Assembly (NCBI GenBank): GCA_036702865.1
Contig: DATNQD010000043.1
Coordinates: 1 to 64,000, forward strand
Reading direction: 5' to 3'
Source of the DNA: Trichocoleus sp.
GTDB taxonomy: Bacteria > Cyanobacteriota > Cyanobacteriia > Elainellales > Elainellaceae
DNA: 64,000 bases
Position numbers and translations under genes: made by a program. Numbering within the stretch: the first letter of the stretch is position 1; each line of letters starts with the position of its first letter. A model generated the notes under the pieces. It made no database searches and was not told the DNA's origin. It saw nothing but the letters and a program-made list of their open reading frames with translations. Below, piece after piece: positions 29,231-37,068 of this stretch.

Positions 29231-29537
29231 ACCGGAGCAGAAGCGAGAACGATAGATTGTAGTAGGTGACAGTAGTAGGTGACGGACGGCAGGGGGTATG
29301 AAGCAAATCGTCATCCTGGTCAGGTTTTTGCCCTATTTTTTTGCCCTATTTTTTTGCCCTATTGAGGTATCCTAGCCACCATGACAATTCAATCAGGTGG
29401 GTCTAATCAAATCAATCAGGTGGGTCTAATCAAAGTGGGTCTTGTCGCTCTCTAGAGCAAGCTGTTCCATTTCAACCAAACCTGCCTAACTTGAAGAGAA
29501 TTTTTCCCCTATCTCCTATCCTCTATCCTCTGTTTCT
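29231..29537. repeat. Intergenic block of four short tandem repeats
   Basis: Four unrelated tandem arrays stand side by side: a 13-nt unit GTAGTAGGTGACR twice (about 29258-29284), a unit TTTTTGCCCTAT three times (29325-29364), AATCAGGTGGGTCTAATCAA twice with 23-nt period (29391-29410, 29414-29433) plus a partial third copy, and a C/T-rich CCTAT-like tract (about 29503-29535) just before the MOSC gene. No gene. Confidence 0.75.
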
Positions 29538-30338
29538 ATGTCCAATCCACTTGTAACGGGTATCTATCTCTATCCTGTAAAGTCCTGTCGCGGCATTGCC
29601 GTTTCTGCCTCTGACCTGACAACCTGGGGGCTGCAATGGGATCGCAACTGGATGGTCGTGACACCACAGGGTCGGTTTTTGACCCAGCGAGAACTGCCAC
29701 AAATGGCACTCATTGAAACGAGGATCGCTCCAGATGCGCTAGAACTTTCTGCACCAGAAATGCCTCGGCTCCGAGTGCCCTTAACGCTTGAAGCGACAGA
29801 GAGCCTGGATGTAGTGGTTTGGGGAGATGCTTGCCAAGCGATCGATCAAGGCGAGGCGGCGGCGCAATGGTTCAGTCAGTTTTTGGGTCGTGCCTGTCGG
29901 CTGGTGCGGATTGGTGAGGCTTATCAACGTTTGGTTGACCCGACTTATTCCAGTGAAGCAGCTCAAGTCAGCTTTGCAGATGGTTATCCGCTGCTGATCA
30001 TTTCTGAAGCGTCGCTCGCAGATCTCAATCAACGTCTAGCCGAGCCTTTGCCGATGAATCGGTTTCGCCCTAATCTGGTTGTATCAGGTTGCGATGCCTA
30101 TGCTGAGGATCGCTGGCAGACGATCGAAATTAATGGCGTCCAATTTGATGGCGTGAAGCTCTGTACGCGCTGTGCCATTACTACAACTAGCCAGGAAACC
30201 GGAGTGCGCGGCGTTGAACCCCTCCCAACGTTGGCAACTTATCGGCAAGTCAAAAAAGGCGTAATTTTTGGGCAAAATTTAGTGCATCGCGGTCTGGGAC
30301 AGCTCACCGTTGGCAGCGAAGTGAAGATTTTGAGATAG
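29538..30338 (+). CDS. MOSC domain protein (YcbX/mARC-like)
   Basis: 266 residues with an N-terminal MOSC beta-barrel (GIYLYPVKSCRG, 8-19; LQWDRNWMVV, 32-41) and a C-terminal MOSC domain containing NRFRPNLVVSG (174-184) and the cysteine motif KLCTRCAITT with C209 and C212. In YcbX and mitochondrial mARC such proteins bind molybdenum cofactor through a conserved Cys and reduce N-hydroxylated compounds; C209 or C212 would be the ligand. No fused ferredoxin domain is present, so an external electron donor would be needed. It precedes wecB by about 90 bp in the same direction. Confidence 0.9.
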   Translation: MSNPLVTGIYLYPVKSCRGIAVSASDLTTWGLQWDRNWMVVTPQGRFLTQRELPQMALIETRIAPDALELSAPEMPRLRVPLTLEATESLDVVVWGDACQAIDQGEAAAQWFSQFLGRACRLVRIGEAYQRLVDPTYSSEAAQVSFADGYPLLIISEASLADLNQRLAEPLPMNRFRPNLVVSGCDAYAEDRWQTIEINGVQFDGVKLCTRCAITTTSQETGVRGVEPLPTLATYRQVKKGVIFGQNLVHRGLGQLTVGSEVKILR

Positions 30339-30430
30339 GCGTTTGGTAAGCTAAAGGTTCGATCGCAGCGAATGACTGCATCAAGCTCCTGAAACTGGCT
30401 AGTAACAATCTTTGTAGCAATCTCTGGCAA

Positions 30431-31543
30431 ATGGCAAATTCACCAATCCGCATCTGTATTATTCTGGGAACGCGACCAGAAGCAATTAAACTGGCTCCGG
30501 TGATCCGCCGATTCCGTCATCATCCCGGCTTTGAGACACAGGTGGTTCTGACGGGGCAGCACCAGGAAATGGTGGCACAGGTGATGCAGCTATTTGACTT
30601 GCAGGCAGACCATGACCTCGCCATTATGCAACATGGACAAACCCTTACCGATATCACCTGCCGTACGCTTCGAGGCTTAGAAGCCCTGTTTCAAGAAGCG
30701 AAACCGCAGTTAATTTTGGTGCAGGGCGACACAACCACGGCTTTTGCCGCAGCAATGGCAGCTTTCTATCAAAAAATTCCGGTAGGACATGTTGAAGCCG
30801 GACTTCGCACCAACGAACTGTTTAACCCCTACCCCGAAGAAGCCAACCGCCGCCTCATTTCTCAGGTGACTCAGCTTCACTTTGCCCCAACGGCTCTCTC
30901 AGTCCAGCATCTAGAGCGATCGGGCGTGCTTGGCAAAATTTATCTGACCGGAAATACCGTTATTGATGCGCTGTTAACGGTTGCCGATCGTCATCCGGCT
31001 TGTGAAATTCCGGGGCTTGATTGGCAAAACTATCGCGTCATTCTGGCAACTGTGCATCGACGCGAAAACTGGGGTGAACCTTTGCAAGACATTGCCACAG
31101 GCTTTTTGCGCATACTAGAAAAGTTTCCCGATACAGCTCTGCTGCTGCCCCTCCACCGTAACCCCACTGTGCGCGACCCGCTCCAGGCAATTTTAGGCGA
31201 TCATCCCAGGGTCTTCCTAACTGAGCCATTAGATTACGCTGAGCTGGTGGGAGCAATTCAACGCGCCACTTTGCTGCTGACTGATTCTGGCGGACTGCAA
31301 GAAGAAGCACCGAGCCTGGGCAAACCTGTCTTAGTGCTACGCGAAACCACCGAACGCCCGGAAGCGATCGACGCGGGCACCGCCAAGCTAATTGGCACTA
31401 ACTCCGATCATATTCTGGCGGCGGCGGCTGAGCTACTGAGCGATCCGGAGGCTTATCGCATCATGGCAACTGCCGCAAATCCATTTGGTGATGGGCAAGC
31501 TGCCGAACGGATCTTGGAAGCCGTCATCGCCTACTTTCAGTGA
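30431..31543 (+). CDS. wecB: UDP-N-acetylglucosamine 2-epimerase (non-hydrolysing)
   Basis: 370 residues, normal length. It interconverts UDP-GlcNAc and UDP-ManNAc for surface polysaccharide synthesis. Family motifs are all visible: ILGTRPEAIKLAPVI at the start, VQGDTTTAFAAAMAAF, GHVEAGLRTNELFNPYPEE (key residues E, D-less loop, R), TVHRRENWG and LTDSGGLQEEAPSLGKPVL with the conserved Asp-Ser-Gly-Gly of the UDP site, then RETTERPEA. Start ATG 30431. It is convergent with the Nudix gene, which begins only 3 bp after its stop. Confidence 0.95.
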   Translation: MANSPIRICIILGTRPEAIKLAPVIRRFRHHPGFETQVVLTGQHQEMVAQVMQLFDLQADHDLAIMQHGQTLTDITCRTLRGLEALFQEAKPQLILVQGDTTTAFAAAMAAFYQKIPVGHVEAGLRTNELFNPYPEEANRRLISQVTQLHFAPTALSVQHLERSGVLGKIYLTGNTVIDALLTVADRHPACEIPGLDWQNYRVILATVHRRENWGEPLQDIATGFLRILEKFPDTALLLPLHRNPTVRDPLQAILGDHPRVFLTEPLDYAELVGAIQRATLLLTDSGGLQEEAPSLGKPVLVLRETTERPEAIDAGTAKLIGTNSDHILAAAAELLSDPEAYRIMATAANPFGDGQAAERILEAVIAYFQ

Positions 31544-31546
31544 GGG

Positions 31547-32029
31547 CTAGTGAGGGCTAGTGAAGGCAGAGACCTGTCGTTCCACCTGATTCAGCAATTG
31601 CTTTAACTCCGATCGCTTCACGCGCTTGATGGCTTGTGGCAAAGTTAGCCATTGTCGTTTGCGGTTTTTTGCTTCTTGCCAATCATCCAGAACCGTCTCA
31701 ACTTCCATTAAAAACACTTCAACCTGGAACGGCAAACCCCACTTGCGCCGCTGATAAACGCCGATCGATGGCTGATGCACTGCTCCAGTGATGCCTGCTT
31801 CCTCCCAGGCTTCTTTGGCGGCTGAATCGGCGGCTGTCATCAAGGGCTCAACCCAGCCTTTGGGAATGCCCCAATTTTTACCTTTAGAAGAGGTAACGAG
31901 CAAAACTTCAATTTGTCGATCGCGGATGCGATAGGGAATCACGCCAGACTGATGAATCACGGGGCATAACAGGGGGTAGATGATAGGTGACAGAAAACAG
32001 GGGAAATCAACGAGTAAGATCCCTGTCAT
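31547..32029 (-). CDS. Nudix hydrolase, DIPP-like
   Basis: 160 residues. The Nudix box is GWVEPLMTAADSAAKEAWEEAGI (written as key positions: G, then K-E-x-x-E-E-x-G); the first Glu of the consensus is Met and Arg is Lys, a variant seen in diphosphoinositol-polyphosphate-type Nudix proteins with PKGWVEP. Metal-binding glutamates of the REUxEE part remain, so activity is plausible; substrate unknown. The first 23 residues of the ATG-32029 frame are hydrophobic and unlike the family; a GTG at 31960 (just before IHQSGVIPYRI) is an equally likely start. The GNAT gene lies 126 bp upstream. Confidence 0.82.
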   Translation of the reverse strand: MTGILLVDFPCFLSPIIYPLLCPVIHQSGVIPYRIRDRQIEVLLVTSSKGKNWGIPKGWVEPLMTAADSAAKEAWEEAGITGAVHQPSIGVYQRRKWGLPFQVEVFLMEVETVLDDWQEAKNRKRQWLTLPQAIKRVKRSELKQLLNQVERQVSAFTSPH

Positions 32030-32155
32030 TTGGGCATTTTGTCGGTCAAGCTATCGCGTTTGAAGACACTAGCTTTAGTTATAACTAATCTCCAGATTCA
32101 AGCAATGGAGATTTCTTTAAACTTGGCAAGAGTTTTACAGTTTTGAGCGATCGTT

Positions 32156-32704
32156 CTAAGGCTCGATGCGTTTAAAGAAAACAACTGTGTCTTTTAGCTC
32201 CCCTGTTGGCAAACAGGCATAGCCTGGGATCACGCCAACCCGACAATAGCCGAGCGAATGATAAAGCCGTTCAGCCACGGTGCCTGCTAATGTATCAAGG
32301 GTCAGCAGCGTGCGATCCTGTTGCTTTGCCAGGGTTTCGAGCTGCAGCAGCAGTGCCTTGGCAATTCCTCTTTGGCGGGCAGTTTGATGCACCAATAGTT
32401 TTGCAACTTCGGCGCGGTGAGGCTGGTTGGGGGGAGTTGCCAAATGCAATTGGACAGTTCCGACTGCGCGATCGTTGAGCAATGCAACCAGGAGAATGAT
32501 TTGTTGAGCCGCAATTTTAGGCAGCAAACTAGACCAGTAAGCCAGTGCCTCTGTCTCGGTGAAGGGCGACATAAAACTCACTGATGCCCCGCTTGCAACT
32601 GCATCAACCAGGATCTCTGCCAGTTCGGGCAGACGGGCTGTTGCTTCTGTCACATCCAGTTGCACAATCTGGTGGGAATTGTCAGCGCGATCGGCAGTCA
32701 ACAT
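32156..32704 (-). CDS. GNAT family N-acetyltransferase
   Basis: 182 residues with a GNAT fold. Motif A, the acetyl-CoA pyrophosphate loop, is VAKLLVHQTARQRGIAKALLLQLE (key R-Q-R-G-I-A, about 100-123), followed by the motif B region LTLDTLAGTVAERLYHSLGY (key Y-x-x-x-G-Y). Substrate is unknown. The start at 32704 lies 15 bp after the stop of the small upstream gene, so the two form an operon. Confidence 0.88.
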   Translation of the reverse strand: MLTADRADNSHQIVQLDVTEATARLPELAEILVDAVASGASVSFMSPFTETEALAYWSSLLPKIAAQQIILLVALLNDRAVGTVQLHLATPPNQPHRAEVAKLLVHQTARQRGIAKALLLQLETLAKQQDRTLLTLDTLAGTVAERLYHSLGYCRVGVIPGYACLPTGELKDTVVFFKRIEP

Positions 32705-32719
32705 TTGCGAAAGAAGGTG

Positions 32720-32983
32720 CTAGAGAAGAGTTCCAAGGGTTTGAATGAGCTGATCGAGATGTGCCTCACAAAAGACTTCTGCCTGTCGCAGAGGCATCCC
32801 CCTGGCAATTGCATAAGTCTCAAACGCATTGTAGATCATGGCTTGTGCAATTTCTCGCTCCTCCTGCCCAATTGCCCAGCGATATTCGATGTAGCCGCGA
32901 ATCATCAGGCTGACCAATTGGCTTTCTTGTCGCAGATCTGCCAAAAGCTGATCGGCGATCGGATGAGATGAAAATGAATCCAT
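32720..32983 (-). CDS. Conserved-looking 87-residue protein of unknown function
   Basis: The frame is open from 33190, but only the part from the ATG at 32983 (MDSFSSHPIADQLL) looks like a soluble protein; upstream residues are irregular and the region 33000-33190 more likely carries promoters for this and the divergent gene at 33192. The product is helical and acidic with an aromatic cluster (IRGYIEYRWAIGQEE). I do not recognise it. Coupled to the GNAT gene, which starts 15 bp after its stop. Confidence 0.55.
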   Translation of the reverse strand: MDSFSSHPIADQLLADLRQESQLVSLMIRGYIEYRWAIGQEEREIAQAMIYNAFETYAIARGMPLRQAEVFCEAHLDQLIQTLGTLL

Positions 32984-33191
32984 AAGGTCAATTTTAAAGG
33001 TTTCTGGGGTGGGCGATCGACCCAGATGCAGAGCAGCCGCCAGAAACTCGATAAATATAGTACGCTTATACTGAAACGCAGACAAGCCCAAAAACCGTAA
33101 GCTTAAAGAAGCTCTGGTCGGGCAAGCAGTCCACCCGGATATCAAATTTTTCGCCAATCTCACCCCATGTGATTCTTGTTGAGGAGACAAA

Positions 33192-33767
33192 ATGGTTGCT
33201 TATACTCTTCCTGAATGCCCAGACCTGATTATCTCAATTCGCGGCAAAGACTCCGAAAAGTCTCGTAAGCAGGCAATGGAGCAGCTTCATCAAATGATGG
33301 AGGATGACGAAATTCCAGCCGATTCATTTCCGAACGGCGTGAGCTTTGCTGATTTTATTGAAGTGGACAGTAGCAAACTGGCGTCCCCTAAAGCTGCTGA
33401 CGACAACAACGAAGTGCTTCAGGCAGTCCAAACCCTCTCTAACCTGGCACTTTTGAAGATTGACCTGGAAAAAGATCGTCAGGCGGCTCTAGAAATTTAC
33501 GAAGTCATCAATCGACTCCTGTTCAGTGACAACTCGATCGAAGAAGAAGAGATCGATCGGCTCAAGCAGGGCTTCAAAACGCTAAAGATCTTTGCCCAAA
33601 ATCATGTCAAGCTTCAGTCTGCCTTACCTCAGGCGGAAGTTGCCCGTGATCTGCTGAATCAGGCACTTTATGGAGAGGCAGGATTATCTGCACAGCGTTC
33701 TGAGAAAACGGATAGCTCAAAGGCTGCATCAAAAGCCGAGAAGAATGGGCAGACGGCTGTCGGTTAA
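33192..33767 (+). CDS. Conserved-looking cytosolic protein of unknown function
   Basis: 191 residues with a good ribosome site (GAGGAGA before ATG 33192). The first 60 residues are mixed alpha/beta (LIISIRGKDSEKSRKQAMEQ, key residues; MMEDDEIPADSFPNGV), then two amphipathic helices (75-150) and a polar Lys/Ala/Ser tail. No signal peptide, membrane helix or catalytic motif is seen. It is divergent from the small gene at 32983. Function unknown. Confidence 0.7.
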   Translation: MVAYTLPECPDLIISIRGKDSEKSRKQAMEQLHQMMEDDEIPADSFPNGVSFADFIEVDSSKLASPKAADDNNEVLQAVQTLSNLALLKIDLEKDRQAALEIYEVINRLLFSDNSIEEEEIDRLKQGFKTLKIFAQNHVKLQSALPQAEVARDLLNQALYGEAGLSAQRSEKTDSSKAASKAEKNGQTAVG

Positions 33768-33836
33768 GGGAAAAAACAGCTAAGGCAAAAAATCTAGACT
33801 CATGCCGCTGCTCAACGAATTTACTCAATCAATAAA

Positions 33837-33866
33837 GGGATGTCCCGATAGAAACAGGAACATCCC
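33837..33866. terminator. Hairpin between convergent genes
   Basis: GGGATGT (33837-33843) pairs with ACATCCC (33860-33866); two more pairs form with one bulged A. On the reverse strand TTTATT follows. It could end either the 33192 gene or the reverse-strand gene at 33914. Confidence 0.45.
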
Positions 33867-33913
33867 CAAGTTTGAGTATCACTTACCCTTGATGCTGACC
33901 CAACCAGCAGATT

Positions 33914-34327
33914 TTATCGCTGACTTGTCGTGGAGGAAATTGAGCCGTTGTACTCTAGCTCCACTGCACCTGTGTCTAAGTTGACGATCGCCACTGTTCT
34001 CACCGTCGGTGACACATAGCCTGGTGCTCCCCCATCAAAGCTGAAGGTTACAGTACCATCCCCATTTTCTGTAAAAGGGGCTTCAGCCGCAGGACCATGC
34101 ATTGCCGCTTCTGCTCGGTAGTAATTTAAGCCGCCATTGGCTTTTTCTGCTGCTTGTCGCGCCAAATTCTTAGCCCGATTCAGTTGCCCTGATTGTTGCG
34201 CTGATTCTGTAATTGAAAGTGAAAGGCTATTCTCTGGGGTAATCGTCAACTGTGCCATTCCCTGCTGGGCACTGACTGCGATCGTCCCCAGGCTCAATCC
34301 CACAAGCAGCCAGATTTTGTGATTCAT
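33914..34327 (-). CDS. Secreted protein of unknown function
   Basis: 137 residues with a clear signal peptide (hydrophobic 4-19, cleavage near GMAQLT). The mature part has an N-terminal helix (QLNRAKNLARQAAEKANGGL, key residues), a Tyr-rich turn (NYYRAEAAMHG) and C-terminal beta strands GTVTFSFDGGAPGYV and VELEYNGS. AAGGAGATGA lies seven to eight bases before ATG 34327, a strong ribosome site. I do not recognise the family; the periplasm is the likely location. Confidence 0.75.
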   Translation of the reverse strand: MNHKIWLLVGLSLGTIAVSAQQGMAQLTITPENSLSLSITESAQQSGQLNRAKNLARQAAEKANGGLNYYRAEAAMHGPAAEAPFTENGDGTVTFSFDGGAPGYVSPTVRTVAIVNLDTGAVELEYNGSISSTTSQR

Positions 34328-34931
34328 TTCAGTTCATCTCCTTACAAGGCAACCCCAACCTAAAGGATGATTGATCTAAATGCCTACCCTAATGGAGTAA
34401 GTTAACGGAAAGATTAATGATTTTATGCCATAGGCGCATTAGATTTACGAAAGGTTTACAGCAGCGCTAGAAGATCGCTTGAGTCTCTAAAAAAAACTGT
34501 TCTGGTTACAGCGATAAGATTCGATCGAATATTGAATTCGTCTAACTAAACCAACAATTATCAGATCAACTTTGCAGCCAGTTTTGAAACAAAATAGTAA
34601 TCATAAATAACTCAATATAGACTGAATTTTGCCTACAAATGTTCCGCAATTGCTTTACGAATATGAGTCGATCTCAAATGTAATTTAAATGATGCACAGA
34701 ATATAGTGGCACTTTGCGATCGATGCTGGCTATCGACTCATGCCATTTTGCAACAATACTTTGAGTCTGTCAGCAGTCTGTCAGAAGCCTGTCAGAAAAC
34801 CTTAAGCCTGGAGAACGGCCTCGAAACCTTGCCTCCTAATCTCCTAACTCCTGCCCTACCTGTGCCGACTTGCCCTAAACCAACTACTATTTATCAGGAA
34901 AGTTACTTGCATCACAGAATCAAGGGTCGTT
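34328..34931. other. 604-bp spacer with 11-bp tandem repeats
   Basis: No convincing gene. It holds three tandem copies of AGYCTGTCAGM (34764-34774, 34775-34785, 34786-34796) and C/T-rich sequence up to the M15 gene. It must contain divergent promoters for the secreted protein and the M15 gene, but no clear -35/-10 pair stands out. Confidence 0.5.
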
Positions 34932-36599
34932 ATGGCAGGATTGAACCCAGAGCAGCGCAACTACTACTATCTTCTTGAAGCCGCCCGCACCGGGATTCAT
35001 AAACCAGTTTTGGCAGCGTTGTATCTGGCGCAGCGTCGCCCTAATCTAGAAGATGGAGAAGTCGGATTAGGGATTTCGCCTGCCAACCGGATTCCCTTAG
35101 AGCAAGTGAATTCTTTTCCAGAGCAGGTGCAGTTTGCCGCAAATAGCATTCGCAGCATTACCGATCGCCTCACAGGACAAGGCTGGAAGAGTGCCGATAT
35201 TTGGAGCAACGAGGCAGGACGCTACACCGATCGCTTCCTCCAGGCGGTTGCAGCAGGCTATATGCCACCTGTGAGTGACCTGACGGTAGCACGTTTAGAG
35301 GCTTGCAGTTTCGAGACGTTAGCTCAAGCCTATGTTGAGGATTTGACGATCGATTACAAAGCTGGAGGCTTACCCCAGAATCTAGATTATCTTGACCCAG
35401 CCCTGCTGCAATTTGCTGAACGGTTGCCCCGCTACTATTTGGGATTGGGCTATCAGCGAGATGCCATACTCGAAACACTGCGAATTTGGCGAAAACTAAA
35501 CAACCGAGTGATGGCAGTCGCCTCACTGATGCGGCTACCCGAAACCGATCCAAGTCTCAATACGCTGGATGAAATCCGTCTTGATCAACCGCTGATCCAG
35601 TTCGTACAGCAGATCTCGCCCTTCTACAATGGCTACCCCTACCAGCGCGAAGCATTGATCCGGCTGACCCAACTTTGGCGACAGTTAGACTCTCGTGAAG
35701 AAGCGATCGCTTCCCTGCAAAATAATCCTTCGGCTGAAACCAATATTCAAATTATTGATCCGGCTCTCGTTGCGTTTGTCCAGCGTATACCGCAGTTTTA
35801 CCAGAGTCGCGGCGATCAGCGTAATGCGCTAACTGAAACTTACCGCGTCTGGAATAGCTTAGATTCTCGTACCACGGTTCTGATCAAACTGGGCATTGAT
35901 CCACAAATTCTGACGGCAAGTAACCCCGATCGCAATGCCTTGGTGAATGCCGCAACGCAACTCGATCGCGCTCTGATTGAGTTTATTAAGCAAATTCCAT
36001 TTCTTTACCGCGAAAACGACCAGCAGCGGGAAGCCTTAATTCGTCTGGTACAGCTATGGCGTAATTTTGATAGTCGTGAGAAAGCAGTCCAGTCTCTTCT
36101 AGATGATGTGCGACGGATGGAACGGGCTCGTCGAGATTCCCCAGATGCTCCACCAAAGCCAGAACCAGCAACCTTACCCCCTCGTCCGCCTCGCTGGACA
36201 CCAAACAATTTACAAATGCATGCCTCTATTGTCCCCAATGGCAATTTCACTTGGGCAGAGGCAACCCATGGCGGAACCCGAATGCCGCCCAACCAGGCAA
36301 CCGTAGACGCGATGATCCGCATTGCTACCCTGGCGCAGCAAGCCCGCGATCGAATTGGGCGACCCTTCCGGATTACGAGCTGGTATCGTCCTTCAGAAAT
36401 TAATCGTGAGGTGGGTGGAGCTTCCCAAAGTCAGCACATGGTTGGCGATGCGATCGACTTTTACTGTGATGGGCTGACAGGCGATCAAATTTATCGGGCG
36501 CTTGATCCCTGGTGGACGGGAGGCTTAGGGCGCTACAGCAGCTATCCTGACCTTTGCCACATCGATGCGCGCGGTTATCGGGCTCGGTGGATACATTAG
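34932..36599 (+). CDS. Repeat-containing M15-family D,D-peptidase-like protein
   Basis: 555 residues in three parts. Residues 1-140: a helical domain with ARTGIHKPVLAALY and GLGISPANRI, resembling lytic enzyme helper domains but not identified. Residues 154-390: four related units starting LDPALLQF (154), LDQPLIQF (217), IDPALVAF (275) and LDRALIEF (344), each with a later YQR(E/D)A(L/I)..L...W and S/NRxxAxxSL. Residues 425-555: an M15-type peptidase domain with RITSWYRP, SQHMVGDAIDF (zinc ligands H502, D509) and CHID (H543). It would cleave peptidoglycan cross-bridges. No signal peptide is visible. AAGGG precedes ATG 34932. Confidence 0.85.
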   Translation: MAGLNPEQRNYYYLLEAARTGIHKPVLAALYLAQRRPNLEDGEVGLGISPANRIPLEQVNSFPEQVQFAANSIRSITDRLTGQGWKSADIWSNEAGRYTDRFLQAVAAGYMPPVSDLTVARLEACSFETLAQAYVEDLTIDYKAGGLPQNLDYLDPALLQFAERLPRYYLGLGYQRDAILETLRIWRKLNNRVMAVASLMRLPETDPSLNTLDEIRLDQPLIQFVQQISPFYNGYPYQREALIRLTQLWRQLDSREEAIASLQNNPSAETNIQIIDPALVAFVQRIPQFYQSRGDQRNALTETYRVWNSLDSRTTVLIKLGIDPQILTASNPDRNALVNAATQLDRALIEFIKQIPFLYRENDQQREALIRLVQLWRNFDSREKAVQSLLDDVRRMERARRDSPDAPPKPEPATLPPRPPRWTPNNLQMHASIVPNGNFTWAEATHGGTRMPPNQATVDAMIRIATLAQQARDRIGRPFRITSWYRPSEINREVGGASQSQHMVGDAIDFYCDGLTGDQIYRALDPWWTGGLGRYSSYPDLCHIDARGYRARWIH

Positions 36600-37068
36600 C
36601 GATCGATTAGCGGTAGTATGATTTAATTATTTCTTTATTTTTCCCTAGCTTCATTTTGCTGTAACGAGTGCGTGAATCCACTAGCCATTTATGTGTTCCT
36701 TGTGACAGGATGCTAGTGGGAAGATTGCGGAATTTTGTTCTTCAGAAGCGATCGATTTTTCCAGCTGATCGAACGCTTTTCCTTCGCATCCGGTGCAGCT
36801 ACTCATCATTCCACTCTCTGTACCCATGCCTTTCGTAAGGAATCTTCATATGCGACGCGCAACGTTCGATCCTGGCACCCTCTTTACAGCAATTCTGATT
36901 GTGCTGACAATTCTTTTGATTGCCCCAATCAACGCAAACTCAGCTTTGAGCAGACCGATCGAGACTCTCCAATTATTAATTCACTAACCTTGCAGGCGTC
37001 CTTACCGATAGCATGAGATCAATGGCGTCAACTCCTGCGCTCTGATCTCTAACTCCTATTTTTGCTTT
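36600..37068. other. 469-bp spacer with a hairpin and one small ORF
   Basis: CCACTAGC (36678-36685) and GCTAGTGG (36712-36719) form a perfect 8-bp inverted repeat with a 26-nt loop and no T tract, so a regulatory hairpin rather than a terminator. The small ORF at 36850 follows. Confidence 0.45.
36850..36987 (+). CDS. Possible 45-residue membrane or secreted peptide
   Basis: ATG 36850 has AAGGA eight bases upstream. The product MRRATFDPGTLFTAILIVLT continues as a strongly hydrophobic helix to IAPINANSALS, like a signal peptide or single membrane anchor, and ends after about 15 more residues. No homologue is recognised. It lies in the same direction as the serpin, 82 bp further on. Confidence 0.4.
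   Translation: MRRATFDPGTLFTAILIVLTILLIAPINANSALSRPIETLQLLIH

Noticed and set aside
29258-29443. Possible CRISPR array
   Set aside because: Repeat units are short, of several kinds and directly tandem, with no spacers of constant length.
30351-30430. Possible tRNA because of a GGTTCGATC-like T-arm
   Set aside because: No acceptor stem or anticodon arm can be formed; it is a CGATCG site in a spacer.
34706-34978. Forward open frame of 90 codons before the M15 gene
   Set aside because: Runs through the 11-bp tandem repeats and overlaps the start of the M15 gene; no ribosome site.
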